Of a DNA stretch of 64,000 nucleotides, positions 32,538-40,712 are shown piece by piece. Below the pieces are notes generated by a model. The model made no database searches and was not told where the DNA came from. It was given only the letters and a program-made list of their open reading frames with translations. The position numbers and the translations under genes are program-made. The stretch covers positions 19,165 through 83,164 of the forward strand of contig CAAGBL010000042.1 of assembly GCA_900768045.1 (NCBI GenBank). The letters are read 5' to 3'. Every line of letters starts with the position of its first letter. Position 1 is the first letter of the stretch. This DNA is from an uncultured Alistipes sp. (GTDB lineage: Bacteria > Bacteroidota > Bacteroidia > Bacteroidales > Rikenellaceae).

Positions 32538-34958
32538 TTATTTTAGTGCAATGCTTAATACCTCATCGTTAGTGCTGACATAGTGGAATGTTAGGCCCTC
32601 GATGTAGTCTGCCTTAATCTCTTCGATATCCTTGCGGTTCTCCTCCGAGAGTATTAGCTCCGAGATACCAGCACGCTTGGCGGCAAGAATCTTCTCCTTG
32701 ATGCCACCTACGGCTGTAACACGTCCACGTAGCGTTGTCTCGCCAGTCATCGCTATACGCTCCTTGACCTCACGGCCAGTATATGTTGAGGCGATAGATG
32801 TAACCATCGTAATACCTGCCGATGGGCCGTCCTTTGGTATAGCACCATCAGGTACGTGGATGTTAAGGTCATTTTCCTCAAAAAGTTTAGCGTCGATGCC
32901 GAGCTCCTTGTGGTGTGCCATAACCCACTCGTAGGCGATGGTTGCTGACTCCTTCATCACATCTCCGAGGTTACCTGTGAGGTTGAGCTTGCCCTTACCT
33001 GGAGTAAGGATTGACTCGATGTATAGGATGTCGCCACCCACCTCGGTCCATGCAAGGCCCGTTACCACGCCACGCATGCCAGCGATGTCGTAGCGGTCAT
33101 TCTTAAACTTAGGCTTACCCAAGATTGGCTCGATATCCGATGCCTCAAGCGTAGTCTTGTACTCCTCATCAAAGGCGATGGCCTTAGCTCGGTTGCGGCT
33201 AATCTTTGCTATGTTCTTGTCGAGGCTTCGTACTCCCGACTCACGAGTGTAGTCCTCGATAATACGTACGATAGCCTCACGGCTTAGTGATAGCTTATCT
33301 TCGTCGATGCCGTGTGCTTCACGCTGCTTACGCACCAAGTGCTTCTCGGCGATATTTACCTTATCCTCAAGGATATAACCAGGGATATTAATCATCTCCA
33401 TACGGTCACGCAATGCCGACGAGATGTTCGAGATGTTGTTTGCTGTAGCTATGAACAACACCTTCGATAGGTCGTACTCGGTGTCAAGGTAGTTATCGTG
33501 GAACGTGGTATTCTGCTCAGGATCAAGAACCTCCAACAATGCGCTCGAAGGATCGCCATGGTTCGACTTCGACACCTTGTCAATCTCGTCGAGAATAATC
33601 ACAGGGTTCGAAGCACCACAACGCTTAATGGTCTCTATAATGCGGCCAGGCATAGCGCCGATATATGTGCGCCTATGGCCACGAATCTCCGACTCGTCGT
33701 GTAAGCCACCAAGCGAGATGCGGCCAAACTTACGGCCGAGAGCCTCAGCTACCGACTTACCCAACGATGTCTTACCAACTCCTGGAGGGCCATACAAGCA
33801 GAGGATAGGGGACTTAAGGTCGCCCTTGAGCTTAATTACCGCAAGGTGCTCCAACAATCGCTCCTTAACCTCGTCAAGGCCGAAGTGGTCCTTGTCGAGC
33901 TGCTCACGCACGGCGTTAAGGTCGAGACGATCCTCGGTCATCTCCTCCCAAGGTAGGTCGAGCATGAGCTGTAGGTAGTTCATCTGTACCGAGTACTCGG
34001 CAATAGATGGGTTTAAGCGCTCGAGGCGTGCAAGCTCCTTCTCGAAGAGCTTGGCAGTCTCCTCCTTCCACTTCTTCTCCTTTGCTGCCTCACGCAGTCT
34101 CTCGATATCGGCGTCCATAGTGTCGCCCAACTCCTCCTGAATTACACGTGCCTGCTGCTGGAGGAAGTAGTCGCGCTGCTGCTTGTCTATCTCCTGCTTA
34201 ACCTTATTTTGTAGGTCGTTCTTAAGCTCGGCGAGCTGCTGCTCACGCACTAATATCTCAAGCAGACGACGTGAACGTGCCATGAGGCCTGGTGCCTCGA
34301 GTAGGTTCTGTCTGTCGTCGTCCGAAAACTCCATGTTCGAGCAGATGAAGTTGACAATAGCTCGGCTCGAGTCGAGGTTCTTAATGGCAAATGCCGCCTC
34401 CTTAGGCATCGATGGCGATATGTTAATGATGCTTAGTGCTACCTCACGAATAGAATCCACGAGGGCCTTGAACTCTATGCTCTTAGGATCGGGAGTGCTA
34501 TCCTGAATAGGCGATACCGTAGCACGGAAGTAGGGCTGCGTCTGTAGATACTCTCTCACCTCAATCTTCTCGAGGCCCGCCAATATTACTGTTAGGTTGC
34601 CATTAGGCATCTCAAGGATTTTGAGGATGCGGGCAGCCGTACCCACCTTGTACATATCATCGGGCTGAGGATCCTCAATCTCGCTGTCAACCTGAAGCAC
34701 AGCGCCAAGCAGGCTGTCGCCAGCCTCCACAGCACGTACCAAGGCGATAGACTTTGCACGGCCCACCGTAATAGGTGTTACCGAGCCTGGGAATATCACC
34801 GAGCTGCGCAACGTAAGAATTGGAAGTGTCTCGGGAATGGGCACCTCCTCAATCGTGTCCTCGCCACCCGAAATAATTGGGATTACCTGGTGCTTGCCAT
34901 CGAAGAGCTCTGGCACCAAGCCCATCTCGTCAATCTCTATATCTTTTTTCTTGCTCAT
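32538..34958 (-). CDS. lon: ATP-dependent protease Lon
   Basis: 806 residues, the usual LonA length. An N-terminal LAN substrate-recognition domain (about 40-240) leads into a coiled-coil linker and the AAA+ module with Walker A 'GPPGVGKTSLGKS' and Walker B 'PVIILDEIDKV'. The C-terminal protease domain has Ser713 in 'DGPSAGITM' and Lys756 in 'GGIKEKILAAK', the Ser-Lys dyad. It degrades misfolded and regulatory proteins in the cytoplasm. A -7 box lies just upstream of its start. Confidence 0.98.
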   Translation of the reverse strand: MSKKKDIEIDEMGLVPELFDGKHQVIPIISGGEDTIEEVPIPETLPILTLRSSVIFPGSVTPITVGRAKSIALVRAVEAGDSLLGAVLQVDSEIEDPQPDDMYKVGTAARILKILEMPNGNLTVILAGLEKIEVREYLQTQPYFRATVSPIQDSTPDPKSIEFKALVDSIREVALSIINISPSMPKEAAFAIKNLDSSRAIVNFICSNMEFSDDDRQNLLEAPGLMARSRRLLEILVREQQLAELKNDLQNKVKQEIDKQQRDYFLQQQARVIQEELGDTMDADIERLREAAKEKKWKEETAKLFEKELARLERLNPSIAEYSVQMNYLQLMLDLPWEEMTEDRLDLNAVREQLDKDHFGLDEVKERLLEHLAVIKLKGDLKSPILCLYGPPGVGKTSLGKSVAEALGRKFGRISLGGLHDESEIRGHRRTYIGAMPGRIIETIKRCGASNPVIILDEIDKVSKSNHGDPSSALLEVLDPEQNTTFHDNYLDTEYDLSKVLFIATANNISNISSALRDRMEMINIPGYILEDKVNIAEKHLVRKQREAHGIDEDKLSLSREAIVRIIEDYTRESGVRSLDKNIAKISRNRAKAIAFDEEYKTTLEASDIEPILGKPKFKNDRYDIAGMRGVVTGLAWTEVGGDILYIESILTPGKGKLNLTGNLGDVMKESATIAYEWVMAHHKELGIDAKLFEENDLNIHVPDGAIPKDGPSAGITMVTSIASTYTGREVKERIAMTGETTLRGRVTAVGGIKEKILAAKRAGISELILSEENRKDIEEIKADYIEGLTFHYVSTNDEVLSIALK

Positions 34959-34983
34959 AGTCTATATAATTTTTTCAATGTCG

Positions 34984-34991
34984 CAAAAATA
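34984..34991 (-). promoter_or_regulatory. -7 promoter box of lon
   Basis: The minus strand reads TATTTTTG, 26 bp upstream of the ATG. No heat-shock-like inverted repeat (CIRCE) was seen. Confidence 0.55.
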
Positions 34992-35049
34992 ACGCTTATT
35001 TCTTAGAAATAATTATGCCCCTAAGTCATGTTTATAACATTTTATTCAC

Positions 35050-35086
35050 AAAAACGACGGTCAGCTGTAGTTAGCGACCGTCGTTT
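35050..35086 (-). terminator. Terminator of the mannose-1-phosphate guanylyltransferase gene
   Basis: AAAACGACGGTC (35051-35062) pairs perfectly with GACCGTCGTTTT (35075-35086), 12-nt loop, U-tract on the minus-strand RNA. Confidence 0.88.
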
Positions 35087-35108
35087 TGATGTTTTGTTTG
35101 TTGTCTTG

Positions 35109-36188
35109 CTAGATATGTTCGTCACCCGTTGAGTAGCGGATGTCCTCAATAAAACTCTTGATGTTTTGCTCCTCGCTACGTGGGCATATCATCAGTACAT
35201 CGTCGGTGTCAACAACGATATAGTCCTTCAGACCACTTACAATTGCAACCTTTTCGTTGGGTATAAATATCAGTGAGTTGCGGGTGTCGTAGGTCTGTAT
35301 TAGTTTGCCATTTAGGGCGTTAGCATATTTATCTTTGCGGGAATGCTGATATGCCGAGCCCCATGTTCCCACGTCGCTCCAGCCAAACTCGCCACGGTGT
35401 ACATACACATTCTTGGCGCACTCCATCACACCATAGTCAATCGATATAGGCTTGCACTCGGCAAAGACCTGCTCAATGGCCTTCGTCTCCTCTTCTGTGC
35501 CAAGTTTATCCTCGGCCTCGGCAAATAGAGCGCTGTGACTTGGTAGATGCTCGTTGAGGGCATCTATGATGTCCTTGACCTTCCAGATAAATATTCCCGA
35601 GTTCCACAAAAATTCGCCACACTCCAAAAATGCTTGCGCCATTTCGTAGTTTGGCTTCTCGGTAAAACACTTGACCTTACTGATGTCGTCATCGCCCGTA
35701 CGCTGGATATATCCGTAGCCCGTTTCGGGGCGGCTGGGCTCAATGCCGATGGTCATCAGGGCGCTATTCTGCTCGACAAATGAGGTGCAGTTCTCGACGA
35801 TTTTCTGAAACTCTTCCTCGTTGAGTATCAGGTGGTCAGCGGGCGATACGATCATTGTAGCGTCGGGATTTTTGCGACGCAAGGTATAAGCTGCGTATGC
35901 AATACATGGGGCGGTATTACGACCAATAGGTTCGCACAAAATCTGCTCTTCAGAAATCTCAGGAATATGCTCCAACACCAGCTCTTTATAGCGTCGATTT
36001 GTTACGACTATGAAGTTCTCGTTAGGAACAATTTTGGCAAATCGCTCGTATGTATGTCGAATGAATGAACGTCCTGTTCCTAAGATGTCCAAAAATTGCT
36101 TTGGGCTCTTCTGACGGCTCATGGGCCAGAAGCGTGTACCTACGCCACCAGCCATAATCACGCAGTAATTATTGTTTTTAACCACCAT
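35109..36188 (-). CDS. manC: Mannose-1-phosphate guanylyltransferase
   Basis: 359 residues, the single-domain form without a phosphomannose isomerase tail. It makes GDP-mannose from GTP and mannose-1-phosphate for capsule, O-antigen or GDP-fucose. The signature 'IMAGGVGTRFWPMSRQKSPKQFL' opens the protein (shown across about positions 11-33). It continues with 'EPIGRNTAPCIAYAAY', 'VSPADHLI', 'FTEKPNYEMAQAFLECGEFLWNSGIF' and 'GWSDVGTWGS'. It is monocistronic with a full promoter that overlaps the divergent pssA promoter. Confidence 0.95.
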   Translation of the reverse strand: MVVKNNNYCVIMAGGVGTRFWPMSRQKSPKQFLDILGTGRSFIRHTYERFAKIVPNENFIVVTNRRYKELVLEHIPEISEEQILCEPIGRNTAPCIAYAAYTLRRKNPDATMIVSPADHLILNEEEFQKIVENCTSFVEQNSALMTIGIEPSRPETGYGYIQRTGDDDISKVKCFTEKPNYEMAQAFLECGEFLWNSGIFIWKVKDIIDALNEHLPSHSALFAEAEDKLGTEEETKAIEQVFAECKPISIDYGVMECAKNVYVHRGEFGWSDVGTWGSAYQHSRKDKYANALNGKLIQTYDTRNSLIFIPNEKVAIVSGLKDYIVVDTDDVLMICPRSEEQNIKSFIEDIRYSTGDEHI

Positions 36189-36216
36189 TTTGGAGTTTAA
36201 ATTTTACAAATTTACA

Positions 36217-36248
36217 CAAAGATAAAATTTTTTTTGTATCTTTGCAAA
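36217..36248 (-). promoter_or_regulatory. Promoter of manC
   Basis: The minus strand has TTTG at 36245-36248, a 20-nt spacer, and TATCTTTG at 36217-36224. Its -33 element immediately adjoins the divergent -7 box at 36237-36244. Confidence 0.75.
36237..36244 (+). promoter_or_regulatory. -7 promoter box of pssA
   Basis: TATCTTTG on the plus strand, about 50 bp upstream of the pssA ATG. It is embedded in the manC promoter spacer, so the two polymerases should compete. Confidence 0.6.
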
Positions 36249-36293
36249 CTATTATGCCTATAATTATGGGCGAATTTGCTTATTTGTGCGACT

Positions 36294-37025
36294 ATGAGTA
36301 ACACTAACATCGACAAAATCAGGCTCTTTACCGTGCCTAACTTTCTTACCTTGGCAAACCTCGTTGCAGGAGCGTTGGCTGTGGTATTTGCTCTGCGTGA
36401 CCATGCCTACGATGTCTCGCTGATGCTTATCATTGTTGCTGCGGTGTGCGACTTTTTCGATGGCTTTGCCGCACGACTTCTCAAGCAGCAGTCGCCACTC
36501 GGTGTTCAGCTCGACTCGCTTGCCGACGACATCTCGTTTGGCTTGGCTCCAGCGGCTGTTATGTACGACCTCTTTTGCCACTCTACAAGCTATTATGCTC
36601 TGCCAGAAGAGATAATGTCGTGGCTTGGCTTCCTATGCTTCATCGTCGCTGCATTCTCGGCATTGCGCCTTGCCAAGTTTAATATCGACACAACGCAAAC
36701 CGCAGAGTTTGAGGGCTTGCCAACACCTGCTAATGCGCTGATGCTTATGTCGCTCGCAGCGCTTGCACTCAAAGGCGATGTGGCTCTCTATCAGGAGCAT
36801 ATATTGATAATTTCAGTTGCGGCATCGTTCCTACTTATTAGCCCGATACGAATGTTCGCACTAAAGTTCAAGAGCTTCAAGATTGCTGATAACAAACTCC
36901 GCTACAGCTTTATCCTCGCCTCGTTGTTGCTAATTATTTTCCTCACTAAATACTCTGTCGTAGCAATTATCGTTCTATATATTGTCCTCTCGACAATCAG
37001 ATGGATATTTTTGCCTAAGAAGTAG
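36294..37025 (+). CDS. pssA: CDP-diacylglycerol--serine O-phosphatidyltransferase
   Basis: 243 residues from ATG 36294; a longer frame would begin at a TTG close to the promoter. The CDP-alcohol phosphotransferase motif D-x2-DG-x2-AR-x8-G-x3-D-x3-D is present as 'CDFFDGFAARLLKQQSPLG' then 'VQLDSLADD'. Several transmembrane helices follow. It makes phosphatidylserine, the precursor of phosphatidylethanolamine, in the inner membrane. The porin gene starts 5 bp downstream, so the two may share a message. Confidence 0.95.
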   Translation: MSNTNIDKIRLFTVPNFLTLANLVAGALAVVFALRDHAYDVSLMLIIVAAVCDFFDGFAARLLKQQSPLGVQLDSLADDISFGLAPAAVMYDLFCHSTSYYALPEEIMSWLGFLCFIVAAFSALRLAKFNIDTTQTAEFEGLPTPANALMLMSLAALALKGDVALYQEHILIISVAASFLLISPIRMFALKFKSFKIADNKLRYSFILASLLLIIFLTKYSVVAIIVLYIVLSTIRWIFLPKK

Positions 37026-37030
37026 AATAT

Positions 37031-39211
37031 ATGAGCATGTCGTTGATGCGTAACATAGTTTTGGGCATAGCCTTCGCGGTGGCAGTGATGCTACCTGGGG
37101 TGTCGTATGCTCAGTTCGATGCCGCATCACTGGCTCGCAACCAGCGTAACGGCCAAGGTGTCAACCAGGGCATGGGTTTTGGTGCTAATCAAGGTATGCC
37201 TGGTCAGAGCGACATGATGGGTATGGAGGGCCAAGAGGGCATGGAGGGCGAGGTTGCTGACTCTACAGATACGGGACGTAAGAAGCGCCCACGTAGGCCT
37301 CTTGAGTCTTACTACTTCTCCGATACGGTGCGAGCTCTCTATAACTGGAAGTGGCATGTTGACCGTGATTATAACCGTGTGAACATTGAGCCTCTCGACA
37401 CCACGCTTCAGGATTGGCGTATCGACTATGTCTTCTACCGCAAGGGTGTCGGAGATATGGCGTTGGGTGGCTTAGGTCAGTCGTCGCAGCCTATAAATTG
37501 GTTTGAGCGCCGCCAAGATAAGGACTTTACGTTTGCTCGTAGCTACGATGCCTATACCGTGCGCCTCGATAATGTGCCGTTCTACAATGCTAAAACGCCA
37601 CTAACAAATGCCACATATCTCGAGTCTGGCCAGAAGCGCTACCGTGAGGAGCATTTTGAGCTTGTGCACTCGCAAAATATTAACCCCTCGACCTCGGCAA
37701 ATGTCTCGTTTAAGTCACGAGGAACCATGGGCCAGTATGATTGGCAGCGTACGAGAAATAATGCGCTGTCATTAGCTGTGGCGCATACAGGTAAGCGATA
37801 TTCGTTGCATGCGGCATATATGCATAACAATATCTCGGCACGTGAGAATGGTGGTGCTGTGGGTAAGTGGGCTGTTGCCGACACGGTGTTCGAGATGCCT
37901 TCGGGTGTGCCGATGCGTCTTGCCTCGTCACAGGCAGAGAATAAGTATCGCAACAACGGTGTGTTTGTTAAGCAGGCTTACGCCATACCTTTGCAGCGTG
38001 TTACCGAGTACGATTTCTCGTTGGCTGACCTCTCAGCTGTATATATTGGACATCAGTTCGAGTATAATCGTTGGTCGAAGAGCTACTCCGATATTCGAGC
38101 AACATACACTAATCAACGTGGTGAGCACGATGCCGATGGTGGATATATTCCTACCGAGCATAGCTACTATGAGGATTGGTTTATTAACCCAACAACAACA
38201 CGAGACTCTATCTCTGAGACCATAATTTCGAATAGGGTATTTGTGCAGTTGCAGCCTTGGGAGCGTGATGGTGCGATATCTACTATTGATGGCGGTATAG
38301 GTGTCGACCTTCACACATACTCCTACCTAAAACTTAAGGATTATCCACGTGGTAGTCTGACACGTGACAAGCGCACGTCGTGGTACGTATATGGCTCGAC
38401 GGGCGGTATGATTAAACGATATGCCGATTGGGGTGCAGATGTCAAGTTCTACCCCTCGGGCTATCGTGGTGGTGACCTATCGGTGGGTGGTAATATCACC
38501 CTTCGTGCATTCATCAATGAACGTCCCCTGATTCTTAGCGGTAAGTTCCGTCAGGAGCTGCGCACGCCAGGATACTGGCAGGAGAATCTATTCTCAAACC
38601 ACTATGTGTGGTTTAACTCCTTTGATAAGGAGTCTGAAACTCGATTCGAGGTTAATTTCTCGGTGCCAAGCATCGCCTTAGAGCTCGGTGTATGGCAGGG
38701 AGTCCTAAACAATACCATATATTATGGTACCGACTCCCGCCCACAGCAGCACTCTGGAACAATTAGTCTCACGAGTTTGTACGCTCGCAAGGATTTCCGC
38801 ATTGCGGGATTCCATTTGGACCATAGGGCATTGGTGCAAATCACCTCTAATGAGAGTGTGCTTCCTGTACCCACATTAAGCGCCTTCCTCTCGTACTACT
38901 ACGAGTTTTGGGTTAAGCGCGATGTGTTACGAGTGCAAATAGGCTTTGACGGACGTTACAATACGTCCTACTATGCTCAGGGCTATAATCCTGCACTCTC
39001 GGTATTCTACAACCAGCGTGAGGTAAAAGTGGGTAATTACCCATATCTCGACGCCTTCGTTGCAGCAAAGTGGAAGCGCATGCGTATTCTATTGAAGTAT
39101 CAACACGTAAACATGAATCTATTTGGTAATGGCGAGTATTTCCAAGCAGCGTTGTACCCGCTTAATCCACGAATGTTCAAGGTTGGTATCTCGTGGTCGT
39201 GGTACGACTAA
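37031..39211 (+). CDS. Putative outer-membrane porin (Porin_10-like)
   Basis: 726 residues. The signal peptide ends near 'GVSYAQ' (about residue 28). A Gly/Met/Gln-rich segment (about 38-75, with repeats of 'NQGMGFG/NQGMPGQ') precedes the RRPLESYYFSD motif. The rest alternates short aromatic beta-strands, as in Bacteroidetes Porin_10 barrels, and ends in 'MFKVGISWSWYD'. It should be a non-TonB outer-membrane channel. The low-complexity linker is unusual for a barrel and may be surface-flexible or interact with peptidoglycan. Confidence 0.85.
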   Translation: MSMSLMRNIVLGIAFAVAVMLPGVSYAQFDAASLARNQRNGQGVNQGMGFGANQGMPGQSDMMGMEGQEGMEGEVADSTDTGRKKRPRRPLESYYFSDTVRALYNWKWHVDRDYNRVNIEPLDTTLQDWRIDYVFYRKGVGDMALGGLGQSSQPINWFERRQDKDFTFARSYDAYTVRLDNVPFYNAKTPLTNATYLESGQKRYREEHFELVHSQNINPSTSANVSFKSRGTMGQYDWQRTRNNALSLAVAHTGKRYSLHAAYMHNNISARENGGAVGKWAVADTVFEMPSGVPMRLASSQAENKYRNNGVFVKQAYAIPLQRVTEYDFSLADLSAVYIGHQFEYNRWSKSYSDIRATYTNQRGEHDADGGYIPTEHSYYEDWFINPTTTRDSISETIISNRVFVQLQPWERDGAISTIDGGIGVDLHTYSYLKLKDYPRGSLTRDKRTSWYVYGSTGGMIKRYADWGADVKFYPSGYRGGDLSVGGNITLRAFINERPLILSGKFRQELRTPGYWQENLFSNHYVWFNSFDKESETRFEVNFSVPSIALELGVWQGVLNNTIYYGTDSRPQQHSGTISLTSLYARKDFRIAGFHLDHRALVQITSNESVLPVPTLSAFLSYYYEFWVKRDVLRVQIGFDGRYNTSYYAQGYNPALSVFYNQREVKVGNYPYLDAFVAAKWKRMRILLKYQHVNMNLFGNGEYFQAALYPLNPRMFKVGISWSWYD

Positions 39212-39216
39212 GGAGG

Positions 39217-39248
39217 TGTTTTGTGTCGGGGTAGCAGCCCACAAAACA
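39217..39248 (+). promoter_or_regulatory. Hairpin just upstream of the lytic transglycosylase start
   Basis: TGTTTTGTG (39217-39225) pairs with CACAAAACA (39240-39248) 7 bp before the ATG at 39256. Without a T-run it is not a standard terminator and could mask the initiation region. Confidence 0.4.
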
Positions 39249-39255
39249 ACAAAAA

Positions 39256-39999
39256 ATGTTAATACGAGTATCTTTCATGGTTCTTTCGCTTGTAGTTATT
39301 GCAGGCTTTGAATCATCTGTGGGCAGCGCCTTTGTTCAGCCCACAACCCTTAACAATGAGCCAGAGACATCTACCGTTGTTGAGGAGGCTAATCAGCAGG
39401 CAGATAGTCTTTCTGCTATGCAGGGCGAGCAGATTGCCGAGATGGCTAAGCTGCCGCAAACAATTTCGAAGTTCGACGCTCTGATGAAGAGAGTCGGTGA
39501 AGAGTCGGGCTATGATTGGCGCTTTATGAGTGCCATTGCCTATTGCGAGTCACGCTTCAAGGAGGGCCTTGTATCTAAGCGTGGTGCTGCGGGCCTTATG
39601 CAGGTTATGCCTGTTGTTGCTCGACACTTTAAGGTGCCAGTGAGCCACATTTACAACACTGAGACCAATGTACGTCTTGCATGTCGACTTCTCAACGAGT
39701 TTGAGAAGATGCTACGCTTCCCAGAGAATATCACTGAGAAGGATCGATTGAGCATTGTCTTGGCAAGTTATAATGCTGGTGTAGGCCATGTGCAAGATGC
39801 ACGTCGTTTGGCCAGAGCTGATGGAGCTAACCCTAACTCATGGAGTGTGGTAAGCAAGTATCTTCAGCTTAAGGCAGATCCCGCCTATTACACTCGCTCA
39901 GAGGTTAAGGCAGGACGTTTCTCTGGTAGCCGTGAGACATTAGGCTTTGTGAAGCTCGCAATGACTAAGTATGATGAGTATTGCGAGATAGCATGGTAG
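39256..39999 (+). CDS. Lytic transglycosylase (SLT domain)
   Basis: 247 residues with an N-terminal membrane/signal segment ('VSFMVLSLVVIAG'). The Slt/MltF-type lysozyme-like domain is at about 75-215. Catalytic Glu lies in 'SAIAYCESRF', followed by 'SKRGAAGLMQVMPVVARHF', 'NVRLACRLLNEF' and 'VLASYNAGVGHVQDAR', which match the family's E-S, GLMQ-P and AYNAG motifs. It cleaves the MurNAc-GlcNAc bond in the periplasm to form 1,6-anhydro ends. It follows the porin gene by 44 bp, and a GTAC-capped terminator follows. Confidence 0.93.
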   Translation: MLIRVSFMVLSLVVIAGFESSVGSAFVQPTTLNNEPETSTVVEEANQQADSLSAMQGEQIAEMAKLPQTISKFDALMKRVGEESGYDWRFMSAIAYCESRFKEGLVSKRGAAGLMQVMPVVARHFKVPVSHIYNTETNVRLACRLLNEFEKMLRFPENITEKDRLSIVLASYNAGVGHVQDARRLARADGANPNSWSVVSKYLQLKADPAYYTRSEVKAGRFSGSRETLGFVKLAMTKYDEYCEIAW

Positions 40000-40000
40000 T

Positions 40001-40091
40001 TTGTTGTGATAAGCCGTAATATGCGGCATGTCAACAAAAAGTTAACCACCCCAGGCTGTACGTTAAAGTACTTCCTGGGGTGGTTACTTTT
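40001..40091 (+). terminator. Paired-hairpin terminator of the GTAC-capped family (copy 1)
   Basis: TTGTTGTGATAA (40001-40012) starts right after the stop codon. It is followed by a 6-bp hairpin GCCGTA/TGCGGC, then the main stem AACCACCCCAGG (40044-40055) with CCTGGGGTGGTT (40074-40085). The main stem is topped by CT-GTAC-gttaaa-GTAC-TT (GTAC at 40058-40061 and 40068-40071), then ACTTTTT. Its layout matches 58459-58548. Confidence 0.8.
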
Positions 40092-40255
40092 TATCTTACG
40101 ACTTATAACTGCGATAAGGGCGCTTTTACGACATTTCATTCAATGCTCTTCTCATGATATTGGTGTGCTAATTCAGGTGGGCAGGGCATGGAATTGATAT
40201 GAGCGCTTCACTCGATGTGGATTTCCTATTTATAATATCTTTCCCATCTTATCCG

Positions 40256-40293
40256 CAAAAAAATCAGGACCACCCATTGGGTAGTCCTGATTT
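40256..40293 (-). terminator. Terminator of the Wza-Wzc-HAD transcript
   Basis: AAATCAGGAC (40261-40270) pairs with GTCCTGATTT (40284-40293), extended internally by ACCC/GGGT; U-tract on the minus-strand RNA. Confidence 0.85.
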
Positions 40294-40322
40294 CTTATAA
40301 TGTTTCGATAGTTACCTGCTCG

Positions 40323-40706
40323 CTATAAGTAGCAGTGGTATTCGAGCCACTCACGCACCTTGCGCCAGTTGATAACTGGGCGGCGCACGCCATCAATAAA
40401 CATGATAGGGCAGCCCAAAGCGGCATCGTCGATATAGACGTCGGCAAAGACCTTTGGCGACTCTGTCCACTGCTTCTGCTCAGGATTCTCGTTAACAGCC
40501 CAAAGCTCAATATCTCGATCCTTGAACCACTTGATAGCCTTCTCAAGCTTCTCGCCCGAGCGCATAGTGAAGAGTATAAGCCTATGTCCCTTGTTGTTGA
40601 GCGCACGTAGCGTCTCTACTGCGCCCTCAACATCCATGCCCACTGAGGGGTACTCGTGCTCTACACACGTGCCATCGAAGTCGACAGCTATGATGTAACT
40701 ATTCAC
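40323..40706 (-). CDS. Small HAD-like hydrolase in the capsule export operon
   Basis: 127 residues. Motif I is 'AVDFDGTCVE' (DxDGT nucleophile and acid), motif II is at 'RLILFTMRSG' (Thr/Ser position) and 'FADVYIDDAALG' supplies the late acidic pair, so a minimal HAD core is complete without a cap domain. Such proteins are phosphatases of small phospho-compounds. It begins 6 bp after the Wzc-like kinase gene, so a link to capsule assembly (for example dephosphorylation) is possible but not demonstrated; its size is far below tyrosine-phosphatase Wzb, which belongs to another fold. Confidence 0.8.
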   Translation of the reverse strand: MNSYIIAVDFDGTCVEHEYPSVGMDVEGAVETLRALNNKGHRLILFTMRSGEKLEKAIKWFKDRDIELWAVNENPEQKQWTESPKVFADVYIDDAALGCPIMFIDGVRRPVINWRKVREWLEYHCYL

Positions 40707-40712
40707 AACTAA

